Shown here: positions 1-10,374 of the stretch, one piece after another
How the letters are laid out: each line of letters begins with the position of its first letter
Position numbering within the stretch: position 1 is the stretch's first letter
NCBI GenBank assembly: GCA_022494885.1
Contig: JAGVSM010001003.1
Location: forward strand, 1 to 64,000
Direction: 5' to 3'
DNA length: 64,000 bases
From: Micrasema longulum
Lineage: Eukaryota; Arthropoda; Insecta; Trichoptera; Brachycentridae
The notes under the pieces: generated by a model
Database searches by the model: none
Told to the model about the DNA's origin: nothing
The model's input: the letters and a program-made list of their open reading frames with translations, nothing else
Position numbers and translations under genes: made by a program

Positions 1-115
1 ACTTGTGAAAAGTCACATTTAATTTTTGTGTTCTCAATGGGAATCAAACCCGCAACATTCCGTGCGTGAGTCAAGTTCTTTATCCATTACACTAAGGAGG
101 CCGATAATAATAAAA
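1..115 (-). mobile_element. SINE family C copy (tRNA head)
   Basis: Minus-strand A-box-like tgtaatggataaaga and B-box gggtttgattccc. It matches the plus-strand copy at 8355-8470, including the following tcacatttaatttttg tail. It is not a functional tRNA because the acceptor stem does not pair. Confidence 0.7.
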
Positions 116-294
116 TAAAAATATTTTCACCAGAGTGTGTTGTCTTTTTCTTATGTCGGTAATTTTTTTAAATTATATATCTTATTAGTGTGCATGTAAT
201 TTACGAAAATATTATAAAATGTAATATTAATATAACCAAACAAATAAATAAATTTCTGGCGTTCCCAGTAGGTGAAATAATGCAGTCAGATAAA

Positions 295-525
295 TCTCAT
301 TCGGCCAATGTGTCTGCCTCGTCAGAGCTTTTGATTACCATGCAAGATGTCTCAGGTTCGACTCCCGACATAGTCGACACGAAATATTAATTTTAAATAT
401 ATTTTACACTAAAACATTTCATAGTCACTGGAATGGCACATGAAGCGCAAGACTGATTATATTACCTTCATGTGACAAGATTTATCAAGATGCGCTACAG
501 TGGAGTACCAACGCCGTGCCGATTC
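295..525 (+). mobile_element. SINE family A copy
   Basis: tRNA-like B-box caggttcgactcccgacat at about 352, then the family body (gaagcgcaagactgat ... aagatgcgctac). Family A is the commonest repeat of the window, with about 16 recognisable copies or parts in both orientations. Confidence 0.75.
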
Positions 526-757
526 TAAATTACTTTTGCGTCAAGAGAGGTAAAGTGATCAGTCTTACGCTTCAGGTGCCAGCCCAGGGCCGCGATTATA
601 AGCGCTATCTTCAAGACTATAATCTTATAAAGCTTATAATCGCGGCCCTGGACTGGCTTCTAAAGCGTAAAACTGATCACCTTACCTTTCTTGACGCAAA
701 AGTGATCTAGAATCGGCACGGCGCGACGTTGGTATTCCAACCGTAGCGCATCTTGAT
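488..757. repeat. Snap-back hairpin of two SINE A bodies
   Basis: The core arms 584-603 and 632-651 are perfect 20-bp inverted copies. Imperfect pairing extends to about 488 and 757 (115-125 bp per arm) around a loop of 28 bases. Both arms are the body part of family A (cagtcttacgcttcaggtgc and its complement). The open frame 516-710 is an artefact. Confidence 0.85.
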
Positions 758-1002
758 AGTTCTTGATCTTCATAGATACATATCGAGACAGTATAAAGTA
801 AAATCGATATTTATGTGTGAAAATGTGTATATTTCAATAAAAATTTTAAGTATTTTCGTCAGATATCTGTTTACCATGTTTAGAAAAAAAAATTCACACA
901 GAAAACATAATTTTACTTTGTAGATGAAATTGAAGATACATGTTAATTTCCCATTGTAATACAGGCTCAAGATCATTGAAACCACCTTTAAACCAATATT
1001 TC

Positions 1003-1200
1003 GCGTCAAACCTGCCAGGAATCGAACCTAAGACCACTACACAGCGAGGCGGACTTTTCTCCACTCGATTTTATTTTTTAGGATTTTCACCTGAGTAGCC
1101 ACTAACCACAGTCATAAACGTTCGTCCACGATTCGGGTTCTTTTTCACACTCAGAACGATGTTTTTTATCCGCCCGGACACAGAATGCAATAAATTTCAT
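1003..1200 (-). mobile_element. SINE family A copy with extended 5' flank
   Basis: Minus-strand B-box (plus reads ccaggaatcgaacctaagac). The adjoining segment ending atccgcccggacacagaat also follows the copy at 34.8 kb, so it belongs to the element. Confidence 0.65.
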
Positions 1201-1411
1201 CCACATCTTTTGATTTTATATGTATAGTAAATTGAAGATAACTCCCTTAACTTTCCATTGTAATTTAATACAACTAATGAAATGTACCTTTTTTATTTAT
1301 ATATTTACCTCTTAAGGGCAAGGGTAAAAAATACGTAAAAATATTTAAGACATCCTTATCACATTGTCTTACACCACCCGCTGACTGTGACTTTTTGTCA
1401 CCGTGACTTTT

Positions 1412-1500
1412 TGTCACTGTCACGTTGTGTCACTGTCACGTTGTGTCACTGTCACGTTGTGTCACTGTCACGTTGTGTCACTGTCACGTTGTGTCACTGT
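1412..1500. repeat. Tandem 16-bp repeat, subterminal to Harbinger-like end
   Basis: About 5.5 copies of gtcactgtcacgttgt, nearly identical. The unit contains the GTGAC/GTCAC motif also found in the terminal inverted repeats, so it may be an expanded transposase-binding site. Several overlapping open frames (HCHVVSLSRC repeats) are artefacts of it. It is followed by an actcactact short repeat. Confidence 0.85.
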
Positions 1501-1553
1501 GGGTGCGCTCACTACTCACTACTCACTACTGGTGACAAAATGTTCATTAAGCA

Positions 1554-1751
1554 ATGGATTTCGAAGAGGTCGCAGTGATTTGCGCTCTTGAATTACGCAG
1601 AAGGAAAATTAAACTAAAGAAACACTACTGGGTACATCCCATATATAATGAACGATTATTAAAAGGAAAATTTTACTCCCTGTATTTTGAATTACGTCAA
1701 TATCCTCTCAAGTTTTTAAAATTATTTTCGTATGTCAATAAACGGTTTTGA
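1554..1751 (+). pseudogene. Harbinger transposase N-terminal fragment
   Basis: The frame MDFEEVAVICALELRRRKIK continues to KKHYWVHPIYNERLLKGKFY and a leucine-rich end. The WVHP...R...G.F..L...LR pattern is typical of the helical N-terminus of HARBI1-type proteins. The frame stops near 1751, and a related reading continues in another frame (GFEIIEFK), suggesting a frameshift. The DDE catalytic domain is missing. Confidence 0.55.
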
Positions 1752-1937
1752 AATAATTGAATTCAAATCTCGTCCCACAATTTCCTTTTCAAATGAATAT
1801 CAGAGAATTCATTTATTTTGTTTGTATACAATGCTGGCCTTTCCTCTATGTCTTCTATTAACAATTTGTTGTCAATATCAGAGATACAATATCTTCTTGC
1901 AGAGAAGCAGCCATCTTAAATCTCGCCCGCATAAATG

Positions 1938-2670
1938 AAGGTTTTTTTTATTTTTTATTATTTTATTTTATTTGGGAAATCAACAGTTCTACATACATAT
2001 TTTTACTAAACAAACAGATATAGTGTATAAACTCAGAACTAATAACAGATTTCCACATAGTATACAAAGTTAGTAAAGAAAATATATTACATATCAAATA
2101 AATACATACAATTTATACATATAAAAATGTTATTTTCATGTGCTCAATAATCAAAGATTTTTTTGATATTTATTTTAAGAACATTAAGTTACTGTAAATT
2201 GGGCGGGATAAGGACAAAAATGCTTGAAGAGAGGATAAGGAGGGGAGGGGAGATGTACATATTTATTATTATAATGTCTACTAAGTTACATAATACATTT
2301 TTAGTGTAAATTTTAAATCTGACAGAGTGATGTTTGTGTAATCTATATTTTTAAATTTTGTATTGTACATTGAAAAAGTCCTACGAAAAAAAGCATTTTT
2401 AACATACGATGTTTTACTTATTGGTACATGAAACGGTGGTACCGTCTACAAATCCTGGCTGGCACATGTATTGTTATTAAACCAAGCAGCTCTGTACAGT
2501 CAACCATTCCTGTCATAATTTTGTAAAGCAGTAGTTGGTCCGCACACACTCTGCGGTATTGTAGAGAAATGATTCCATGGAAGGTGGAGGCAGTGAGAGT
2601 AGATACATAAGAAATACCGGTTTTGTATTTAAGGTACTTTATAAATTTGTTTTGAATATTTTCTATTCTA
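1938..2670 (-). mobile_element. LINE 3' end with AAATA-type tail
   Basis: It begins with a T-rich run ending attttatttgggaaa, the reverse complement of a CCCAAATAAAAT tail. The same tail occurs at 20783. The body has no readable frame. It is inserted in the Harbinger-like element. Confidence 0.4.
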
Positions 2671-2679
2671 CTTTTAGTT

Positions 2680-2880
2680 CTTTAACTTCACAAACATCAA
2701 CAGATGAAAGGGTTGAAGGAATTGAGATGTTCAAATATGGGTAGAATGGTGAATGTTTTACAGTGTGTAAAGTGGCCCTTTAAACCAGTTAATGACGAGT
2801 GACAAGCTCTGTAAATGCGTAGACTTTTATATTATCTTATCTAAAATATTCTTCATCACTGTTGTGATAATACTTTAATT
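2680..2880 (+). repeat. Solo arm of foldback family 1
   Basis: Right-arm orientation: cacaaacatcaacagatgaa, then acagtgtgtaaagtggcc, then the tatcttatc end. It matches 4318-4520 with scattered changes. Confidence 0.75.
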
Positions 2881-3489
2881 TTAAATATAACTGCAAAATT
2901 CACAACCACGTCCGTTCGATAGGCATCTGCCGGCAGAGTGACAAAAAGTTCCTAGTGAGCGCACTCCCATAGCAATGTACAGGCCGGGGCCAGGTGACAG
3001 TCACGTCACGCTGGAACTTTTTGGCACCGTATTGTCGTGTCGCCACAGTGAGCGCACTCTCATATATGTATCTCCATAGCACTTGACATTGTGACAAAAA
3101 GTGACTTTTTGTCACAATCAACGGGGGCTAATATGTCCTCTTGCTAACCTAAACAACATTCAAAACGTTTAACTTTTTGGCCAGAATACAATTACAATAA
3201 ATATAGTCTATTTAAAAATCCAATTTCATAATATTGCTATTAAACTCACTTTTCTAATAGGTATATCTCGAATATTATTTATTTTTCCAATATTCACAAG
3301 TAATAGAAATACCATTAGATTCATCTAACTGCGCTTATTTTAAACTGTTTTATCGTAAAAGAGTTGTCTAAGCGATAAAGGCAACTATTAAAGTTCCATA
3401 TTTCATGTTAAATTCTCGTCGTAAACAAGATTTTTATTGTAAGGCCTACATCGTAAAGTTCCGATACACGCCTCATAAAATGAAAAGTT

Positions 3490-3860
3490 TCGATTGAAGG
3501 TATGGCCATAATGGCGGCGATTAGCGAAGTACTATCGCGCTACCTTGTACTGTCAGGCAGGTGGTACGTCTCTTGCCTGTCCCGCAAGTTATTGTATTAT
3601 GGCCACCCTAGGTGACTGTGGCGGCCGTGACCCTCCCTCGGCAGGGTTTACGTGAGCTTCGTCACTTGAGCAATACACTTGCACGCAAGTACAAGAAATA
3701 AACATGAAGTAAGACTACCATTTCGTTAGAAAACAACTACACAGAACTCGTTGATGCACCGAGCTGTACAGTTATATTATAAGGAAATACCATTAAAAAT
3801 AAGAGAGCAAAAAAATATTATTTCATTTAATTGTCAGTTAAAAAAACATGTGTTTAGCAG
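3490..3860 (+). promoter_or_regulatory. Candidate promoter and first exon with ATG and perfect donor
   Basis: The GC-rich block 3500-3720 contains GCCATAATGG-type sites and is followed by an exon-like stretch. That stretch ends in the ATG at 3848 (A at -3), four codons (M C L A), then one base and the consensus donor gtaagt at 3861. The resulting phase (1) matches the first visible vari exon at 49881, which begins two bases into a codon. If true, vari starts here and encloses two other genes. It may instead be an upstream exon of the 187-residue gene, or chance. Confidence 0.3.
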
Positions 3861-3929
3861 GTAAGTTAGTTTTTAAAAAGTGATCTTTTTCGTGTTAGCT
3901 TTCTAAAGGTTTTCTTTTTAATTTCACGT

Positions 3930-4534
3930 ATATTAATATATTACAACAGAGATGAAGAACATTTAAGAGAAGGTAATATGGAAGTCTAGGCATCTACAGG
4001 GCTTATGACCTGTCAATGGCTGGTTTAAGTGGCCACTTTACACACTGTGTAACATTCACCATTCTGCCCATATTTGAACATCTTCATTCTTTCACATTCA
4101 TTAGAAAGAAGAGTTGAAATCCTTTTATTTGAGAGGATTCATTCATTGAAATTATTTCGATTCCTACATAATGCCTGAAAATATTATTTTTTCAATTTTT
4201 ATACTTCTTCATGGACCAGGTAATTTATCAACAATAAAAATTGAAAAAATAATATTTTCAGGCGTTGCCTAGTATGTAGGTGAAATAATTCAATTAGATG
4301 AATCTTACCCGCATAAATAAAGGTTTCAGCTCTTTAACTTCACAAACATCAACAGATGAAAGAATTGAGGGAATATGGATGTTCAAATATAGGCAGAATG
4401 ATGAATGTTACACAGTGTGTAAAGTGGCCGCTTAAACCAGCCATTGACAGGTCATAAGCCCTGTAGATGCCTACACTTCCATATTACCTTCTCTTAAATG
4501 TTCTTCATCTCTGTTGTAATATATTAATATAAAC
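3930..4534. mobile_element. Foldback element, arms about 270 bp
   Basis: Left arm 3930-4205 and right arm 4236-4534 are near-perfect inverted copies: the motif tgacctgtcaatggctgg at about 4010 is mirrored at about 4440. The loop is only about 30 bp. The outer ends are ttaatatattac-like. Single arms occur at 2680-2880, 11735-11965, 16115-16275, 18495-18620 and 38285-38395. It has no ORF and is non-autonomous. Confidence 0.85.
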
Positions 4535-7204
4535 AGCTCCCCAGGGAGTTGAATCCAGTCCTCGTCTACAAAAATTTGTACAAACTCAAAATATTGTTCA
4601 CGTATATTGTATAAAAATGTTAATAATTAGTATATTTTTTAATAATAATTAGATATAAGTTAATATTACGACATTTATTTATTGTGTTTGTACTATTTTA
4701 AGACTAAATAAAAAAAAGTATCTTTATGATCTCCGGGTGTTTTTCATACAAAACATTACTTGAATGATACATTGAATTAAAAATGATTTTGTTCATTTTT
4801 GGGCAGAGAATCGAGAAAGATGACAGCTTTATACACTTGGGAATTCACATAACTGAAAATAGCATGCACAAAGAGCTCGCAACCCGCCTAGAAATTTCTG
4901 AAGCAACTTTTAACACGATGCGTATTATCTAAAACTCTAGTATATTCTCGGTCAAAACAAAATGCCGACTATTTAACTCTTCTTTAATCCCAGTACTCAT
5001 ATATTGGTGCGAATTACACCTTACCGAAACTCAAAACACCAAACTTTTTACTTCAAAAAACGGTAGTTCGATTTCATGAGTAACATTGAAGTCCGAGAAC
5101 GGATGCAGCAGCCTTCTTTAACGAGCGTTTTGGATGCGGTAAATAAATTATTTTTGAAAAAATAACAAAGTCGATGTTAGCCAATTAGGCCGGCAGTCTT
5201 TCTTAAGCTGCTCGTCTTTTATTTACTGCCGATTACTGTATATACGTGATAGTTGAGGTCCTATAAACCCTCATCGTAGAACATATCGCTAAAACGATTT
5301 CTTAGCGCACTGGGATTCTCGAATTGGTTTAGCCATAAATATAAAGTAGATGCATTTTACTGACCATTCAAATATGGCGTTGTTATTGTGACTAAAAAAT
5401 AATACAAAATAATGAACCAGGTTGTATTGTGGACCTTCGGATCAAATGTCATATGCTCAAATCATTTTTTACCACAACAAGATTACAATTTTTCTAGCAC
5501 AAGTTATTCACGACTTTTAGGAAATAGTATGAAAAAGGAAATATTTAAGTAAATAATAAAAATTAAAAAAATTATTTGCAGGTTTTTAAAAAAAAACATT
5601 CATAGATATTTTGTTGCATTTAAAGTGTTTTAGTGATAATTTTAAAACTATCAAAGGAGGTTGATTTGATCAACTTGAAGAAATTCAACCAAATTTATTG
5701 GTCAATGAAACCTTGAAAAACCCATAAAATAATCGTTAAAAGAGTAAAATTAAGCCAATTAATTATACGCTTTCTTTTTATACCAAAATAAATTTAATAT
5801 AAATAAAATATTATGTAACAGCAATTTCAGAACTCTTTAAACAAACTAACAATTAACTGAACTCTTTCAACTACAATTCTTAAAATTTATTAGCCACCGA
5901 TGTAATTGTAGACGAAGAACTAACACTTGAAAAAAATTGTTGTGAACATGAACATAATACGAGAATATCATATGCAACATTCTAAAACGAAACAAGGACA
6001 GTGAAGACTAATAAACCAGGGACTGAAATTGTACAATAAACTACCAGACAAAACCAAACAAAAGGCTCAGACAACCTTTACAAAAGATGGTAATGATACT
6101 ATCATTAACAATAAAATATTAATTTTAAAAAGAAAAATTATTTTGTTAAATAAACGTAATCCGCAAAGCTTTATAATTAAATAAAAATACATTTTTATTT
6201 TTCAAAATAATATCCAAAATATTGGAAAAAATATTTTTAATTGAAAGTATCGTGATTTTTTTTTGAATAAAACTTTATCAATAAAATAAACGCTTAGTAT
6301 GAAACAAGTTTCCTTAGCTTTGTGAACAAAACATCTATGTTGTATTTTATATCATCACACAGATAATATATAAATCAACGTATATATTTGATCAAAATCA
6401 CCAGTTTAGATTTTTCTAATAACTAATAAAAACTCTTTGTGACTCACTCTGAAAATTATTCGTCACTTCCGCAAGTAACTTGCTCATGTAAAGTAGGCTT
6501 CATTTTTCAGTACTAGGAAAGCAAACCGAGTCACGAATATACAACAATAAAACTACGTATTTTATAGATATGTATACAGTTTACATATGCTAAAGACGGG
6601 GTTGTTGTCAGACAGATAATAACGTGTGACGAGTAATACAATTCACATACATTTTGGCATCGAGCATTCATTAAATAATATTCCCGGAAAACGCAAGTAC
6701 GTCCATTATTTTTCATTTTCATGAGACATGATATCATTTTCAAAACGTGGGTATTTTATATATTATGTGTTAACGAGAGTTGTGTCCGTTTTTTTCAAAT
6801 TAAAAAATGAGCACGAAAACCAAATGATGCAGATTATATACTATTTGTAAGAATATTTTCTCCTCTACAATATGTTGCTTTAACACTGCATATATTATTT
6901 TATTTGAATAAAAGCCTTCGAAATGGAATGTCAAGTAGATAAAAGTAAGAATTTTCCACACCACCTTCTGTTAACGTTCAATTGAGAGAATAAAGAAGAA
7001 TACGTTATTAACTAATTTGTTGTATATTTCTCATCTTCTTATCTTAAATAAATAAAAAAATGTACTAAACTTATGTTAACACCATCTTATTAGAAATGCA
7101 TGAACATGATCATTCCATATTTTTATCTAATAGGTAGGTATTTTAGACTCGAAATTTGCGGTGCCAAAATGATTGTATAAATAAATAAATTATAAAAATA
7201 GAAA
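4535..7204. other. AT-rich stretch, no gene seen
   Basis: No exon-like ORF with splice sites and no recognisable domain. Only the partial MITE at 6762-6960 is identified. 4800-5350 is a little less AT-rich and may be an old transposon without a readable frame. Confidence 0.4.
6762..6960. repeat. Half copy of the 52.2 kb MITE
   Basis: It begins gtgttaacgagagttgtgtc, then aaattaaaaaatgagca, and runs to cgaaatggaatgtcaagtag, the reverse complement of the right half of 52191-52529. Confidence 0.6.
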
Positions 7205-7325
7205 TATAGTATCATCGTCATTATCATCAAACCCTAATGGTGCTTAGGGTACTGCATTGAAAAAGTACATGCAGTGTATATTGATCAAATGGTACAGAAA
7301 AGTGAGGCGATCGGTCTCTTCCTAG
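7205..7325 (-). mobile_element. SINE family A, 3' part
   Basis: The plus strand reads ccctaatggtgcttagggta ... gtgaggcgatcggtctctt, the body without the tRNA head. Confidence 0.6.
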
Positions 7326-7398
7326 TTTTTTGCGTATACCGAAATTCGGACTGTAAATATTTTTAGCCGCTCTTTCGCTCTTTATTCGCTCTCTACAG

Positions 7399-7527
7399 AG
7401 CCCTTATTCTGTAACTGCTTCGTTTCGTAAATCCATTCGTATCGTATGAGCAGGAACGAGAGCGGAATCCGAAGAAATCCGAGAAACGAACGAACTTACA
7501 AAAATTATTTGTGACAGAATAAGGGCT
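7399..7527. mobile_element. 129-bp MITE with perfect inverted ends and CAG duplication
   Basis: AGCCCTTATTCTGT at the left and ACAGAATAAGGGCT at the right are perfect inverted repeats. CAG flanks both sides (7396-7398 and 7528-7530). The terminal core TATTCTgtAAC resembles the 109-bp MITEs at 13.9 and 48.0 kb. Confidence 0.8.
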
Positions 7528-8084
7528 CAGGGCATTTTTCTCGAAATTTACATTTAAACGAATTGATGGCCCGAGTTTTCCAATGTGGGTATATTTTTTT
7601 ATTCACAAGAAGATACATATTACGGAAAAAAACGTATTCCTAACTCTATTAAGCCATGAGCCCTGTGTTGAGTTGAGATGCAGCATAATGGAAAGTGGAA
7701 AGATGCGTATTCTGAAAGAATTCCAACAAAAAAAATTTACACAAACAAATTTTTTAATAAACATCTGGATAACACGCTTAATACTCTTAGTATATAAATC
7801 TATGCAGTGTCTCGCAGCACTACAACTTATACACTTTTCCTGTAAATAGCGTTTATTTCGGAGAACTTAATATGTTTATTATACTTACGAAGAAAAAAGC
7901 TTTTGAGCATTAAATATTTAAAAATAAATTCATTGTTTTACAATTTGCCATTTAAACAAAAAAAAGATGGTTTGCAAAGCCAAAAAACAGTATAATATTA
8001 GAAGTCCTATGCAAATACCCCAAATGTAAGATAAAAAAACTGAAATGTGTTATCTGGTATTTAAACATAAATTATAGATGTACG

Positions 8085-8290
8085 TATTATTTCAAATAAA
8101 TATTTGCGTTCTCGTGGTTTAATCTAATATTCGAATTTTTGGGGTCATTTTCAATAAGTTGTAAATAACTTACAATTCAAAAATGGGAATCATGTTATGG
8201 TAGAGAGGGGTTCAAACCTCAGACTTTTGATTCGTGAGTTGATAACACTAGACACTAGACACGAGACTACCTGGTTCAATTAATATTTCA
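8085..8290 (-). mobile_element. SINE family B copy
   Basis: It shares aaataaatatttgcgttct, gttgtaaataact, and a tRNA-like block with minus-strand B-box (plus: gttcaaacctcagac) with 47755-47945. It ends with cctggttcaat. Family C follows directly. Confidence 0.7.
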
Positions 8291-8354
8291 ATCAAACATT
8301 GTAAAAACGTGGTCCTCTTTAAAATAAAAAACTACTGCCCGAAATATTATGTAC

Positions 8355-8470
8355 AGACGGCCTCCGTGATGTAGTGTAGAACGCTTGACTCACACACGTA
8401 AGGTTACGGGTTCGATTTCCGGTGAGAATACAAAAATTAAAATGTGATTTTTCAGTGCAGTAATTCAGCT
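8355..8470 (+). mobile_element. SINE family C copy
   Basis: The tRNA-like head ggcctccgtgatgtagtgta has B-box gggttcgatttcc, followed by the shared aaaattaaaatgtga segment. A minus-strand frame reading ILTGNRTRNLT is the usual artefact of such heads. Confidence 0.7.
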
Positions 8471-8699
8471 CTATAATTGGGCCTTCTGAAAATCGAAATA
8501 GAATATCTAGGACACTTTCAGACATTCTTGTTATTATTTCCAATGAAATATAATTTTTTTAACCAGCCAGAACTGAATATGAATATAAAATTATGGTTAA
8601 AAATGTCAGAATTTTATAGTGTAATCAATCAATTTACTTGTATTATAAATTACAAACGGCACAGTCACGCTTAAATGCGATGATGATTATTAAAGTTTA

Positions 8700-8955
8700 A
8701 AGCTTGATAGTCCTCAGTGACAAAACGCGATGTGGGTGACGCTAAAAGTTTGGGGCGTCAGCGTCGCCGTCGTGACGCGGTATTCCTTCAGTATTCACTA
8801 TATAGCGATGTTTTCAGCTAGTTCGCTAGCTACAGTTACCAACGTTTCTTTCCCCTTGTTGCAAGGTGTTTAGTGTATAGTGTATTCAAGCTGGTAGCTG
8901 GTGCATGGTGGTTTCTTACGACGTATGAGCTAAGGCTCATTGTATCTACTCTCAG
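8700..8955 (+). promoter_or_regulatory. Candidate promoter and 5' UTR exon
   Basis: This is a GC-rich, CpG-containing island in AT-rich DNA. It has several TGACG half-sites (around 8737 and 8772), a TATA-like tatatag at 8799-8805 and a plausible donor (ctcag|gttta) at 8955/8956. It lies 1.3 kb upstream of the exon that carries the start codon of the 187-residue gene. The only ATG-led frame near its end stops quickly, so it would be non-coding. This is inferred from composition and position. Confidence 0.35.
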
Positions 8956-10250
8956 GTTTATTTCTTACACTATGTTTATTATTTTTGCATTTGTTTACAC
9001 TTTAATAAATCACTTTAGTTAAGTTTAATTTGTTTACGTAGATAACATATTCTTAAAACGTTATTGCTGCATAATATTCATGGTTTTTAACTGTGTAAGC
9101 AAATTAAAATAATGTATTTTCATTTTTACAATATACCAAATTGTACATACTTGTAGACATCGTAACATGCCACTTATTTCTGCCACTAAAACACTATCAT
9201 AAAGGACCTTAAAAAAATCATCAAATTTTTAATACACAGATAGTTCAAAAATTGTACATTAAGAGTGTTTTTTAAGGCAAAATAATTCACGTCAATAATT
9301 TAAAATATTGTTTTGTTAACATTAAATATTATTCTGATGTAGTCTCGTGGTGTAGTAGTTATGTCGCCTTAATTATTATTATAAATTCATGCGCATTTAT
9401 ATGCATTATGCACAATTTAAATATAAATAGAAAACATTTTGAATTTACGTATTCGATCGAGCGTTAAAAATTACCGCGCTAAATTTTGGTAAGGTTGACA
9501 TGACACGTGAATTTGAAAAGGGGTGTTTTGCTATTAAAATAGGTCATGGGTTCTCTGGACTGGCATCCAAGTATATAGCAAGGATAAGGAGAAATATAAT
9601 GTTTATTACCAAAATATATTTATCACATAAATCATACTCCTTACTAATTAAAACTATGCCTTCATTTTTTAGCTCTTTCAGCATTTTCTTCAAATGTTCT
9701 TCGGCAAATTTCAGAAGTGTATTATTCTGAGGACCAGTTGTTGTACCATAATATCTCAAGTTAAAAATAGCTTAATGTTGAATTATTGTTGCATTTTCAT
9801 CAAAATGAACAAACTGGGTTGCACGAAAGCAATTAGATGAACTCATTTATTTTTCCCATTGTGACAAATATGCAACAATTATTTAACTTTAAACATGTTT
9901 TAACTTAACTTTTTTTAGTGCAACTTGCCCAGCATGACCTATTTTTTTAATCTGGGAAATAATAAAAAAAAAATGATAAGCGATAATCGACACTACAGTT
10001 TTTTTTACTATCATCATAATACTTTATAATACATATTCGTTACCTGATACAATAATCCAATTATTATTATGTGTACAAAGAATTAATTTGTGCTCCAAAT
10101 CTGGTCGGGGTTAATAAAGATTTTGAGTAATTTTAAACAAGAATAAATAATTGCCAAGTCACCTAGTTTCTTCAAAGATACATTGAAGAAATAACCATGT
10201 TTATTTGTGAAGCAATTTTAATGAGTTTAGTACTTGAATCTCTCTTCCAG
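8956..10250. other. AT-rich DNA before the 187-residue start exon
   Basis: Opposed open frames at 9500-9760 (about 75 codons each way) have no domain or splice context. I see no gene. Confidence 0.35.
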
Positions 10251-10374
10251 AAATTCGTGGAGCCGCCAACGAGAGATGGCCTCGGGACAAGACCGGGAAA
10301 ACCTCCAAAGGCTTCAGCAGCGCAGCTCTGACGAGAAAATTGATGCCCAACATCGCCGTATGAAGGCCAGAGAG
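10251..10374 (+). CDS. 187-residue gene, exon with start codon
   Basis: The acceptor is tctcttccag and the donor gtgaat. The ATG at 10276 opens a 33-codon frame (QDRENLQRLQQRSSDEKIDA) that joins in phase 0 to the exon at 23196. The other two frames stop inside the exon. The first 25 bases would be 5' UTR, so at least one more upstream exon is expected. Confidence 0.65.

Larger units (their letters stand above)
1377..3125 (+). mobile_element. Decayed PIF/Harbinger-like DNA transposon
   Basis: Left end CCCGCTGACTGTGAC (1377-1391) and right end GTCACAATCAACGGG (3111-3125) are inverted, matching 13 of 15. Inside the termini both sides continue with GTGACTTTTTGTCAC units and a GTGCGCTCAC motif in opposite orientation. 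Near the left end is a frame (1554-1751) resembling the N-terminus of Harbinger transposases (basic RRRK run, YWVHPIYNERLLKG, Y..LYFELRQYP). The catalytic part is absent. A LINE-tail-like segment and a foldback arm were inserted later. No clear 3-bp duplication is seen. Confidence 0.55.

Noticed and set aside
1412..1500. Regular short repeats as a CRISPR array
   Set aside because: The 16-bp units follow each other without spacers, in a eukaryotic context.
1387..1591. Overlapping open frames rich in HCHVVSLSRC
   Set aside because: They are translations of the 16-bp tandem repeat in different frames, not proteins.
9500..9759. Opposed frames of about 75 codons
   Set aside because: There is no recognisable domain, no splice signals in phase and AT-driven composition.
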